Source: Streptomyces sp. AM 2-1-1 (GTDB lineage Bacteria; Actinomycetota; Actinomycetes; Streptomycetales; Streptomycetaceae). Taken from it: DNA of 64,000 bases. The stretch is from NCBI RefSeq assembly GCF_029167645.1, contig NZ_CP119147.1, positions 4,606,501 to 4,670,500 of the forward strand, given 5' to 3'. This document shows, piece by piece, positions 43,673-51,865 of this stretch; position 1 is the first letter of the stretch; every line of letters begins with the position of its first letter. The notes beneath the pieces were generated by a model. That model was not told the origin of the DNA. It ran no database searches and saw only the letters and a list, made by a program, of their open reading frames with translations. A program made the translations under genes and the position numbers.

Positions 43673-44533
43673 GTGAAGTTGCTTCGAGTCGGCACGGCGG
43701 GAGCGGAGCGCCCCGCTCTGCTCGCGGAAGACGGAACCCTGCGCGACCTGTCGGGGATCGTTCCGGACATCGACAGCGCGCTCCTCGCCGACGAGCACGG
43801 CCTCGACCGGGTGCGCGCGGCCGCCGCCGACCCCGGCTCGCTGCCCGAGCTGGACCCGGCGGGGCTGCGGACCGGGGCACCCCTCGGCCGCATCGGCAAG
43901 ATCGTCTGCATCGGGCTGAACTACCACGACCACGCGAAGGAGACCGGTGCGGCGATCCCCGCCGAGCCGATCCTCTTCTTCAAGGCGCCCGACACGGTCG
44001 TCGGACCCGAGGACACCGTCCTCGTACCGCGCGGCAGCGAGAAGACCGACTGGGAGGTGGAACTCGCGGTCGTCGTCGGACGCACCGCCCGCTACCTCGG
44101 CTCGGCCGAGGAAGCGCTGGAGCACGTCGCCGGCTACACCATCGCGCACGACGTCTCCGAGCGCGCCTTCCAGATCGAGCGGGGCGGCACCTGGGACAAG
44201 GGCAAGAACTGCGAGACCTTCAACCCGCTCGGCCCGTGGCTGGTGACCGCTGACGAGGTCCCGGATCCGCAGGCGCTCCCGCTGAAGCTCTGGGTCAACG
44301 GCGAGCTGAAGCAGGACGGCAGCACCGCCCGGCAGATCTTCCCGGTCGGCGAAGTCGTGCGCTACCTCAGCCACTTCATGACCCTCTACCCGGGCGACGT
44401 GATCAACACCGGCACCCCGGCCGGGGTCGCGATGGGGCAGCCCGAACCGAAGCCGTTCCTGCGGGCTGGCGACGTCGTCGAGCTGGAGATCGAAGGTCTG
44501 GGACGCCAGCGGCAGGTGCTGAAGGACGCGTAG
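43673..44533 (+). CDS. Fumarylacetoacetate hydrolase family protein
   Basis: The 286-aa enzyme of the FAH superfamily cleaves or decarboxylates beta-keto acids using a metal. The C-terminal catalytic domain shows IGKIVCIGLNYHDHAKE, KTDWEVELAVVVG (metal-binding Glu residues), YTIAHDVSERAFQ, GKNCETFNPLGPWL and NTGTPAGVAMG. The N-terminal 60 residues form the small leader domain usual in this group. GTG 43673 has AGGGGAG upstream. The exact substrate is not determined; acylpyruvate or oxaloacetate are common for such proteins. Confidence 0.92.
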   Translation: MKLLRVGTAGAERPALLAEDGTLRDLSGIVPDIDSALLADEHGLDRVRAAAADPGSLPELDPAGLRTGAPLGRIGKIVCIGLNYHDHAKETGAAIPAEPILFFKAPDTVVGPEDTVLVPRGSEKTDWEVELAVVVGRTARYLGSAEEALEHVAGYTIAHDVSERAFQIERGGTWDKGKNCETFNPLGPWLVTADEVPDPQALPLKLWVNGELKQDGSTARQIFPVGEVVRYLSHFMTLYPGDVINTGTPAGVAMGQPEPKPFLRAGDVVELEIEGLGRQRQVLKDA

Positions 44534-44597
44534 GGAGTCGGTACGCGGAAGCCCGGGTCACCCCGCGTGCGGGGCTACCCGGACCTCCGCGCGCGGA

Positions 44598-45083
44598 TCA
44601 CCCCTGCGGCGTCGCCAGGAACTCCTCCAGCGCCCGCACCACCAGGGCGTGGTCCTCGGCCTGGGGGAGGCCGGAGACGGTGACGGTGCCGATGACGCCC
44701 GCGCCGTCCACGGTGATCGGGAACGAACCGCCGTGCGCGGCGTACGTGTTCAGCGGCAGGCGGGAGGACTCCTCGAAGGTGGTGCCCTTCGCGCGGAAGC
44801 GGGTGCCGACGAGGTAGGAGCTCTCGCCGTACCGCTCCACGACCTTGCGCTTGCGGTCGATCCAGGCGTCGTTGTCGGCGCTGGAGCCCGGCAGGGCGAC
44901 GTGGAACAGCTGCTGCGGGCCGCGCCGGATGTCGATGGCGACCGGGGCGTTGCGCGCCCGGGCCAGCCGGACGAGGAGGGTGCCGAGCGCGTACGCCTCC
45001 TCGTACCCGAAGCGCGGCAGGGTCAGACGGCGCTCCTGGGCGAGCAGCTCGGAGACGGTCGGGGCGTCGGGGTGCTTGCTCAT
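44598..45083 (-). CDS. HbpS-like / UPF0303 heme-degrading domain protein
   Basis: The 161-aa product has the GlcG/HbpS-like fold: LGTLLVRLARARNAPVAIDIRRGPQQLFHVALPGSSADND, RKRKVVERYGESSYLVG and AHGGSFPITVDGAGVIGTVTVSGLPQAEDHALVV. It belongs to the UPF0303 group often annotated as heme-degrading. It overlaps the upstream oxidoreductase gene by 4 nt and is co-transcribed with it, which suggests a metabolic rather than sensory role here. Function in this context is unknown. Confidence 0.85.
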   Translation of the reverse strand: MSKHPDAPTVSELLAQERRLTLPRFGYEEAYALGTLLVRLARARNAPVAIDIRRGPQQLFHVALPGSSADNDAWIDRKRKVVERYGESSYLVGTRFRAKGTTFEESSRLPLNTYAAHGGSFPITVDGAGVIGTVTVSGLPQAEDHALVVRALEEFLATPQG

Positions 45084-46225
45084 GACCGGGTCTCCTCGGT
45101 GCTCGGCGTGCCGGAGGGCCGGGCGGCCGGGGCGCCCGGATGCGGGACCAGGGTGACGGAGGTGCCCTCCTGGGCGGAGCGGCGGGCCGCCTCCAGGACG
45201 TCCAGTGCGGCTGCCGCCTCCAGGGCGGTGACCGGGTTCTCGCCGGTGCCGCGCAGGGCGGCGGCGACGGCCGCGTAGTACGCGGGGTAGTCGCCGGGCA
45301 GCGTACGGACCGGGAGGCCGCCGCCGGTCAGCGGGGACTCGCCGGAGCCGAGCCGGCCCCACAGGCCCTCGGGCTCCTCGCCCCACGGCTCCTGGCCGCT
45401 GCCGGGGCGGTGGCCTTCGCGCAGCGCCGCCTCCTGCGGGTCCAGGCCGTACTTGACGTAGCCGGCCCGCCCGCCCAGCACCCGGAAGCGCGGGCCGAGC
45501 TGGGCCGTGGTGGCGCTGGCGTACAGGTGGGAGCGGACCCCACTGGCGTGGGTGATCGCGATGAAGGTGTCGTCGTCGGTCGCCGCTCCGGGGCGGCGGG
45601 CGTCCGACTCGGCGTAGACCTGCACGGCGGGGCCGAAGAGCACCAGCGCCTGGTCGACGATGTGGCTCCCCAGGTCGAAGAGGAGGCCGCCGATCTCCTG
45701 CGGGTCGCCCGACTCGCGCCAGCCGCCCTTCAGCTGCGGGCGCCACCGCTCGAACCGGGACTCGAAGCGCTGCACCTCGCCGAGTTCGCCGTCGGCCATC
45801 AGCCGGGCGATGGTCAGGAAGTCGTTGTCCCAGCGGCGGTTCTGGAAGACGGAGAGGAGAAGCCCTCTCTCCTCGGCCACCGCGGCCAGCTCGCGCGCCT
45901 CGGCGGCGGTACCGGCGATCGGCTTGTCGACGACGACCGGCAACCCGGCCGCCAGGGCGGCCTTCGCGACCGGGACGTGCGTCTTGTTCGGGGTGGCGAT
46001 CACGACGAGGTCCAGCTCACCGGCGCGCGCCCACAGCTCCTCGGGCGCGTCGGCGAACCGGACGGCGGGGAACTCCGCGCGGGCCTGCGCCCGCCGCTCC
46101 TCGTTCGACGTGACGACCGTGTCGAGCACGAGGCCCTCGGTCGCCGCGATCAGCGGGGCGTGGAAGACGGAACCCGCCAGGCCGTAGCCGACGAGCGCGA
46201 CGCGGAGGGGATCGGGGGAAGTCAT
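45080..46225 (-). CDS. Gfo/Idh/MocA family oxidoreductase
   Basis: The 381-aa NAD(P)-dependent sugar or inositol dehydrogenase family enzyme has the Rossmann motif VALVGYGLAGSVFHAPLI, then VIATPNKTHVPVAKAALAAGLPVVVDKP (conserved EKP-type Lys), and GGLLFDLGSHIVDQAL in the substrate domain. ATG 46225 is taken as start with GTGGAGG just upstream. It is divergent from a ROK regulator; a perfect operator lies in the shared promoter. The substrate is probably a sugar or polyol. Confidence 0.92.
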   Translation of the reverse strand: MTSPDPLRVALVGYGLAGSVFHAPLIAATEGLVLDTVVTSNEERRAQARAEFPAVRFADAPEELWARAGELDLVVIATPNKTHVPVAKAALAAGLPVVVDKPIAGTAAEARELAAVAEERGLLLSVFQNRRWDNDFLTIARLMADGELGEVQRFESRFERWRPQLKGGWRESGDPQEIGGLLFDLGSHIVDQALVLFGPAVQVYAESDARRPGAATDDDTFIAITHASGVRSHLYASATTAQLGPRFRVLGGRAGYVKYGLDPQEAALREGHRPGSGQEPWGEEPEGLWGRLGSGESPLTGGGLPVRTLPGDYPAYYAAVAAALRGTGENPVTALEAAAALDVLEAARRSAQEGTSVTLVPHPGAPAARPSGTPSTEETRS

Positions 46226-46232
46226 GACCTCC

Positions 46233-46261
46233 ACTTAAGCAACGCTGTTGCCAAAGTGCAA
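46233..46261 (-). promoter_or_regulatory. Gfo/Idh promoter with embedded ROK-type operator
   Basis: On the minus strand, TTGCAC (46261-46256) and TTAAGT (46238-46233) form a promoter with a 17-bp spacer. The perfect palindrome GCAAC-GCT-GTTGC (46239-46251) lies inside this spacer, so a bound repressor would block RNA polymerase. The adjacent divergent gene encodes a ROK repressor, the likely ligand-responsive regulator. Confidence 0.6.
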
Positions 46262-46281
46262 GCGGTGGCCACAATGGGGTG

Positions 46282-47604
46282 GTGAACACCCGTGACGCCC
46301 GCGACACCAGCAGAGATGCCGACGATGCCGACGATGCCGACGAGACCGGCGGCGCCGAGGACCTCAGGGGTGCCCCCCATCCCGAGGACCCCGGCGACTC
46401 CCGCGACCGCCGTGACCATCGCGACGACGCCCGCCGCGCCGGAGCCGCGGGCGGATCCGGGACGACCGCGACCGCCCCGGGGTCCGGTGCGCGCGCCGGC
46501 GCCGGGGTCAACCTCCCGGCCCTGCGCCACCACAATGCCGCCCTCGTGCTCGATCTGCTGCGCGGCGCGGGCGGCGACGGCATCAGCCGGCTGGAGCTGG
46601 CCGAGCGCACCGGCCTCACCCCGCAGGCGGTCAGCAAGATCACCGGCCGGTTGCGCGGAGAGGGTCTCGCCGCCGAAGCGGGCCGCCGGGCGTCCACCGG
46701 CGGCAAGCCGCGCACCGTCCTGAGGCTGGTCCCGGACGCCCGGTACGCGGTCGGCCTCCACCTCGACCGGGACGAGCTGACCGCCGTCCTCGTCGACCTC
46801 GCCGGCGCCCCGGTCGCGATCCGGACCGCACCGCTCGACCTCGGCGCTCCGGCGGCCGACGTGGTCGCGGAGGCGGCGGCCGCGGTGGCGGAGGTGAGCG
46901 CGGCGGCGGCTGTGGCGGCGGGCGGTCCCGCCGTACTCGGGGTGGGTGTGGCCCTCCCCGGCCCGCTCGACCACCGCGACGGGGTGCTCCACCGGGTCAC
47001 CGGCTTCCCGCAGTGGGACGGCTTCCCGCTCCGCGAGGCCCTCGCCGCCCGCACCGGCCTGCCCGTCTCCGTGGACAAGGACACCAACGCCGCCGCGCTC
47101 GGCCTCGCGCTGAGCGACCCGGCCGCGGGCGACTTCGCCTATCTCCACCTCGGTACGGGGCTGGGCGCCGGTCTCGTCCTCGGCGGGGCGCTGCACCGGG
47201 GCGCGCGCACCGGCGCCGGCGAGTTCGGGCACCAGACCCTCCAGCTGGACGGGCCGCCGTGCGGTTGCGGTGGGCGCGGCTGCGTCGAGGCGCTCTGCCT
47301 GGCGGCGGTGGCCCGGGGCGACGTCGCCGGCGCCGCCCGGGTCCTGGGCGCCGGAGCGGCCAACCTGGTGGCGCTGCTCGACATCGACCGGGTGGTGCTC
47401 GGCGGGCGTACGGTCGCGGCGCACGAGGACATCTACGTACGCGGCGTGCGCGCCGTGATCGAGGAGCGCGCCCAGCGTGAAGGCGCGGGTACACCGGTGC
47501 CGGTCGCGGTCGCCGGCGGGGGCGACCGCCCGGTCGCCGAGGGCGCGGCCCACCTGGTCCTCGGCCCGCTCTTCGGACGGGCGGACGGCCGGACGGCCGG
47601 GTAG
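46282..47604 (+). CDS. ROK family transcriptional regulator
   Basis: The 440-aa protein has a disordered acidic N-terminus of about 70 residues, unusually long. A winged HTH follows (ISRLELAERTGLTPQAVSKITGRLRGEGL), then the ROK domain with GVGVALPGPLDHRDG, TGLGAGLVLGG, GAGEFGHQTLQ and the zinc site CGCGGRGCVEAL. The kinase DxGGT loop is degenerate (GLHLDRDELTAV), as expected for a XylR/NagC-type repressor rather than a sugar kinase. GTG 46282 or 46279 is the start. It probably represses the divergent oxidoreductase operon. Confidence 0.88.
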   Translation: MNTRDARDTSRDADDADDADETGGAEDLRGAPHPEDPGDSRDRRDHRDDARRAGAAGGSGTTATAPGSGARAGAGVNLPALRHHNAALVLDLLRGAGGDGISRLELAERTGLTPQAVSKITGRLRGEGLAAEAGRRASTGGKPRTVLRLVPDARYAVGLHLDRDELTAVLVDLAGAPVAIRTAPLDLGAPAADVVAEAAAAVAEVSAAAAVAAGGPAVLGVGVALPGPLDHRDGVLHRVTGFPQWDGFPLREALAARTGLPVSVDKDTNAAALGLALSDPAAGDFAYLHLGTGLGAGLVLGGALHRGARTGAGEFGHQTLQLDGPPCGCGGRGCVEALCLAAVARGDVAGAARVLGAGAANLVALLDIDRVVLGGRTVAAHEDIYVRGVRAVIEERAQREGAGTPVPVAVAGGGDRPVAEGAAHLVLGPLFGRADGRTAG

Positions 47605-47824
47605 AGCCCACCGGCGTGTGGGGGCCGGTGTCCGGGGGATTCCGTGCGGCCGGACGGGGGACCCTCCGGCATGCCGGTGCGATCGTCGTACGTATGCGTG
47701 GCAGTGTCGCCGCCGACACGCCGGTGGCTCCCGGGCGCCGGACTCGACCCCGGTGGTTCCGCCCGGGTCGCGACCCGCCGGTGGTTCCCGCACCGGTCGT
47801 TCGCGAGCTCCGAAGGGTGCCCCC

Positions 47825-49120
47825 ATGCCCCCCCGACCTCCCGCCCGACGGCGATCTCCCGCACGTCTGCCGTGGCCTCCCGCGCGACTGCGCGACGGAC
47901 GCGCCCTCACCTCCCTCGGCCTGGCGGCCGGAATCGCCGTGCCGGGCGCCCTGCTCGGCGGCCCGTCGACCGCCGCGGCCGAACCCACCGCCGTACGCGC
48001 CGACCAGCAGCCCGGCTGCGGCGACCGGGCAGCCAAGGACTTCCCCATCGAGACCCGTATCCACGGCGGCCCGGACACGTACGCCTCCGGCGGGGGATAC
48101 GGCATCTGGTACCTGGACCTCGTCAACACCACCTCGGAGTCGTGCCGGGCCCTGCACCCCGTCCTCGTCCTGACCGACCAGGACCGCCGGCTGACCCCGG
48201 ACCAGATCCAGCTCGCGTACGCGGAGCGCACCGGTACGGAGGCGGGCACCGGTACCGAGCACCGGGTCAGCTGGGAAACCACCGACCGGCACGAACAGAT
48301 CGGGGTCTTCGGCGGCGGGGAGGGGGGCGACGACTTCGAGGGCTTCACCGTCCCCGCCGGGCGCACGGTCACCGTCCGGGTCCGGATGGCCTTCACCTCC
48401 GACACCCGGCCGGGGAAGGTCGTGGCCAACGCGGCCATCGTGCAGCGCAGCCCCTCCGGTCCCGGCGCACGGGCGGAGGCGGACGGACCCGTGGTCCCGG
48501 CGGACGGGGAGTGGGTGGGGGAGTCGGAGGAGTACCCGTTCGCCATCGTCGAGGGAGACATGGAAGGCGGCACCGACCTGGTCCTCCCCTCCGAGGAACC
48601 CCTCGTCGGCACGGACGACGCGACGGCCACCGAGAACCGCACCGGCCCGGACAGCACGGCCGGTCCGGACAGCACGGCCGGCACGGACGAGGACACCGCG
48701 ACCGACGCGGGCACGGATGCGGACGCCGGTACGGATGCGGACGCCGGTACGGACGCCGAAGTCGGTACGGACGCCGGAACCGGTGCGGACACCGCCGGCA
48801 CCGCCACGCCCACCGTCCCCGGGGCCCGCACCGACCCCGCTCCGTCCCCGGACGCCGGTGCGGACCCGCGGACCAGCCCGAGCGCCGCTCCCCGCACCGG
48901 CACCGGCACCGACCCCGCGCCCCGCACCTCCGCCGTGCCCCCCGGCGGCACCGGCCTCCCCCGCGACCCGGGAGGCGACCCGCTCCCGGAGCTCGCCCGC
49001 ACCGGTCGCGTCGCCGGGCGTGCGGCGGCCCTGGGCACCGGCGCGGTGGCCGTCGCGCTGCTCCTCTGCGGGACGGCGGCACTCCTCGTCGCCCGCCGCG
49101 TGCGGGGTGGGCGGGGGTGA
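47825..49120 (+). CDS. Sortase-anchored (LAxTG) cell-wall surface protein
   Basis: The 431-aa product has a twin-Arg-rich N-terminus and a signal segment (SLGLAAGIAVPGALLGG). A beta-rich domain of about 180 residues (ETRIHGGPDTYASGGG, WYLDLVNTTSESC, VTVRVRMAFTSDTRPG) is followed by a Thr/Asp/Ala/Pro-rich stalk. A GTDADA repeat in the stalk is encoded by an 18-bp direct repeat near 48715. The C-terminus is a sorting signal: PELARTG, a membrane helix, then RRVRGGRG. LAxTG is recognised by streptomycete class E sortases. ATG 47825 has AAGGGTG upstream. Confidence 0.85.
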   Translation: MPPRPPARRRSPARLPWPPARLRDGRALTSLGLAAGIAVPGALLGGPSTAAAEPTAVRADQQPGCGDRAAKDFPIETRIHGGPDTYASGGGYGIWYLDLVNTTSESCRALHPVLVLTDQDRRLTPDQIQLAYAERTGTEAGTGTEHRVSWETTDRHEQIGVFGGGEGGDDFEGFTVPAGRTVTVRVRMAFTSDTRPGKVVANAAIVQRSPSGPGARAEADGPVVPADGEWVGESEEYPFAIVEGDMEGGTDLVLPSEEPLVGTDDATATENRTGPDSTAGPDSTAGTDEDTATDAGTDADAGTDADAGTDAEVGTDAGTGADTAGTATPTVPGARTDPAPSPDAGADPRTSPSAAPRTGTGTDPAPRTSAVPPGGTGLPRDPGGDPLPELARTGRVAGRAAALGTGAVAVALLLCGTAALLVARRVRGGRG

Positions 49121-49358
49121 GGGACGGGCGGGGTGGGCGCGCTCCCCGGGCGTCCCCACCGCCCTGATCCGCCCCGGTCCGCCTGACCGGCGGGCGTCGC
49201 CTTCCGGCCCGGGCGGTGCCCGCCGGATCATGGTCGCCCCGACCGACCCCGATCCGCCGGACACTGCCTAAACTCGGGGCGTCGGCGCTGCACACCGCGG
49301 TGCCGCCGGCGTCCCAGCACCCCGTGGGTGCACCGTGCGTACGGCAGGAGTCCGTGTG

Positions 49359-50138
49359 ATGGCAGAGCGCAAGCCGATCGAGTCCTGGCTGACCGACATG
49401 GACGGGGTACTCATCCACGAGGGCACGCCGATCCCCGGCGCGGACGCGTTCATCAAGCGGCTGCGGGAGTCCGGGAAGCCGTTCCTCGTGCTCACCAACA
49501 ACTCCATCTACACCGCCCGCGACCTGCACGCCCGGCTCAGCCGCATGGGCCTGGACGTCCCGGTCGAGAACATCTGGACCTCCGCCCTGGCGACCGCCCG
49601 GTTCCTCGACGACCAGCGCCCCGGCGGCACGGCGTACGTCATCGGCGAGGCGGGACTCACCACCGCGCTGCACGACATCGGGTACGTCCTCACCGACCAC
49701 GCCCCCGACTACGTGGTGCTCGGCGAGACCCGTACGTACAGCTTCGAGGCGCTGACCAAGGCGATCCGGCTGATCAACGCGGGCGCCCGCTTCATCTGCA
49801 CCAACCCCGACGAGACCGGGCCGTCCGCCGAGGGCCCGCTGCCCGCCACCGGCTCCGTCGCGGCCCTGATCACCAAGGCCACCGGCAAGGAGCCGTACTT
49901 CGCCGGCAAGCCCAACCCGCTGATGATGCGCACCGGGCTCAACGCCATCGGCGCCCACTCCGAGACCAGCGCCATGATCGGCGACCGGATGGACACCGAC
50001 GTGCTGGCCGGCCTGGAGGCGGGGATGGAGACGTTCCTGGTGCTCACCGGGCTCACCGCCACCGCCGACATCGACCGCTACCCCTTCCGGCCGTCCAACG
50101 TGGTCGCCTCGATCGCGGATCTCGTCGACCTGATCTGA
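49359..50138 (+). CDS. HAD superfamily class IIA phosphatase (NagD-like)
   Basis: The 259-aa phosphatase has HAD motifs WLTDMDGVLI (nucleophile Asp and acid/base Asp), LTNNS (motif II), FAGKPNPLMM (motif III Lys) and MIGDRMDTDVLAGLEAGM (motif IV Asp pair). The IIA cap domain lies between motifs II and III. Likely substrates are nucleotide or sugar phosphates. ATG 49359 has CAGGAG about 9 nt upstream. Confidence 0.92.
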   Translation: MAERKPIESWLTDMDGVLIHEGTPIPGADAFIKRLRESGKPFLVLTNNSIYTARDLHARLSRMGLDVPVENIWTSALATARFLDDQRPGGTAYVIGEAGLTTALHDIGYVLTDHAPDYVVLGETRTYSFEALTKAIRLINAGARFICTNPDETGPSAEGPLPATGSVAALITKATGKEPYFAGKPNPLMMRTGLNAIGAHSETSAMIGDRMDTDVLAGLEAGMETFLVLTGLTATADIDRYPFRPSNVVASIADLVDLI

Positions 50139-50233
50139 CCCGGCACGGGTCGTTCCCGGGGCTGTCGCCCGACCGGGCGACAGCGGATGCGGAGAGCGCG
50201 CGTACGGGTGAACCTTCCCCGAGGAGGTTCACG

Positions 50234-50392
50234 ATGCGTTCACTTTCCTTCACCGTCCGTGCTACGACGGCGGTCGCGGCGATATCCGTCCCCGCCCCCG
50301 CCGCCGTGGCCGACCGGCACGGCGCGACCCTCGGGACGACCCCGTCCACCCCGGCCCCGGGCGCGCGGCGCCGCAGTACGGCAGCGGAGTGA
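50234..50392 (+). CDS. Tiny secreted peptide gene upstream of sortase, possible remnant
   Basis: A 52-aa frame from ATG 50234 has an excellent SD (GAGGAGG) and a signal-peptide-like start (MRSLSFTVRATTAVAAISVPAPAAVA), followed by only about 26 residues. It ends 1 bp before the sortase GTG, so the two are translationally coupled. In many streptomycetes a larger secreted protein precedes this sortase type. The short length suggests a shortened or decayed partner gene. Confidence 0.5.
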   Translation: MRSLSFTVRATTAVAAISVPAPAAVADRHGATLGTTPSTPAPGARRRSTAAE

Positions 50393-50393
50393 C

Positions 50394-51119
50394 GTGTCCG
50401 CCGCCCCCCGTCCGGCGGGAACCGGACGTCTGCTCACCGGAGTCGCGTGGGCCGTCCTCCTGATCGGCCTCTGGCTCTGGGGCCGCGCGACCGCCGAAGG
50501 TCCGGGCGGCATCTCGGCACCGACCACCGGAGACGTCGCGGCGGTCGGGCGTCCCGTCGGTGCGTCGCTGCCACCCGCGCACGATCCACTGGACGCGTCG
50601 GCGCCGCGCGAGGTCGAGATCCCGTCCGTCGGAATCGATGCCCCCGTCGTCGGACGCGGACCCGACGGTGCGGGAGCCGTCGACCCGCCTCCGATCGGGA
50701 GTGCGGGCGCGGTCGGCTGGTACGACGGCGGCACCGAGCCCGGTGCCGCGGGCGCGGCCCTGCTGGTCGGGCACGCCGGCACGGAGACGGAGCCCGCCGT
50801 CTTCCACGGGCTGAGCGCGGCCCGCACCGGTGCGCGGGTCCGGGTGGTCAGGGCCGACGGCACGGTCGCCGAGTTCACCGTCGACGACGTGCGGGTCCTC
50901 ACCCGGGAACGGTTCGACGCGCGGAAGGCGTACGGACCGCGTCGCGACGGCCGGGCCGAACTCCGGCTGATCACCCGCGGCGGGGCGTACGACCGGGCGG
51001 CGCACGCGTACACGGCGCACGTGGTGGTCTCCGCCTACCTCACGGGCGCCTACCCGAGGGACGCCCGCCCCACGGGCGAGGACTCCGGCGCCGCGGCGGG
51101 CGCTCCCTCCCGCGGGTGA
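50394..51119 (+). CDS. Class E/F sortase-like protein with catalytic Cys replaced by Arg
   Basis: The 241-aa product has an N-terminal membrane anchor (TGVAWAVLLIGLWLWG) and the class E/F sortase domain: VEIPSVGIDAPVVGRG, GAALLVGHAGT with catalytic His127, and ELRLITRGGAYDR. The last motif is normally LITCGG; here codon 195 is CGC (50976-50978), one transition from TGC. The catalytic Arg region downstream (YDR...VVVSAYLTG) is kept. As read, the protein cannot act as a transpeptidase. It could be recently inactivated, a non-catalytic substrate-binding protein, or a base-calling error. Confidence 0.85.
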   Translation: MSAAPRPAGTGRLLTGVAWAVLLIGLWLWGRATAEGPGGISAPTTGDVAAVGRPVGASLPPAHDPLDASAPREVEIPSVGIDAPVVGRGPDGAGAVDPPPIGSAGAVGWYDGGTEPGAAGAALLVGHAGTETEPAVFHGLSAARTGARVRVVRADGTVAEFTVDDVRVLTRERFDARKAYGPRRDGRAELRLITRGGAYDRAAHAYTAHVVVSAYLTGAYPRDARPTGEDSGAAAGAPSRG

Positions 51120-51564
51120 GGCGGTCCCCGCCGGACCGGTACCGGTACCCACGCCGTACCGCCCCACCCCGGCCTTCCGCTTCTCCGCTCCCGGGCCACC
51201 GGACCGGGCCGCTCCGGGGCCCGCCGCCCCCCGCCTTTCCGGTGCGCGCCGCCCGGCCGCTGCCGCGCACCGCTCCCCGCCACCCGTAGGGACCGGGCGG
51301 GCCGACCTGCCCGCCGAGGTGTTCCGGAGCCGTCACGCGGGGAGAATCATCCAGGGCGCTCCGTGACGACTCGTTTTCGGAGAGTCACCCTCCGGGATGG
51401 CGTGCGCAGGCCGCGCGATTCCGTTCGGCGCCCTCGCGCCCGCGTCCGCGCGGGGCGTGTCGGGACCCCGCGCGCGGACGCGCGGAGCTACGGAGAGGCA
51501 GGAACGAGCCTCGCGGCGTGTGCGAGGCGGGGGCGGGGCGACCCGGCGGGAGCCGGGCAACGAA
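51120..51564. other. Intergenic region after sortase gene
   Basis: About 445 bp without a convincing gene. Short frames on both strands lack an SD or a recognisable product. The region is extremely GC-rich in its first 150 bp. Confidence 0.5.
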
Positions 51565-51597
51565 CAAGGCCCCCTCACGTGAAGTGAGAGGGCCTTG
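51565..51597. terminator. Hairpin downstream of tRNA-Lys copy 1
   Basis: CAAGGCCC-C-CTCAC pairs with GTGAG-A-GGGCCTTG around a 5-nt loop, 9 bp beyond the 3' end of the minus-strand tRNA gene. Confidence 0.75.
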
Positions 51598-51605
51598 ACT
51601 CTGCG

Positions 51606-51679
51606 TGCGCCGCCAGGGACTCGAACCCCGGACCCGCTGATTAAGAGTCAGCTGCTCTAACCAACTGAGCTAGCGGCGC
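51606..51679 (-). tRNA. tRNA-Lys (anticodon CUU), copy 1
   Basis: A 74-nt cloverleaf on the minus strand: acceptor GCGCCGC/GCGGCGC, D-loop AGTTGGTTA, anticodon stem GCTGA/TCAGC with loop CTCTTAA, and T-arm CGGGGTTCGAGTCCCTG. Anticodon CTT reads AAG. CCA is not encoded. Identical in sequence to copies 2 and 3. Confidence 0.96.
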
Positions 51680-51865
51680 CTGCTGACCTGGAGAACATTA
51701 CCGGATTCCGCAGCATGCTCCCGACCAATTTCCACGGCGCCACCTCCTGTCGGCCAGTCGTTTTCTCCCTTTGATCCGTCACCATGTGATTTTCCGTGGG
51801 AGTTGCGACGTCGGCACACGGTGCGGACAGGCCTCAAAAATCTTGACGAGTGCGGAGGGAACGCC

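Noticed and set aside
46222..49038. Very long minus-strand open frame (over 900 codons) across the ROK and LAxTG genes
   Set aside because: It is antisense to two well-supported genes, is composed of Arg/Pro/Gly/Ala low-complexity sequence, and reflects the absence of stop codons in high-GC DNA.
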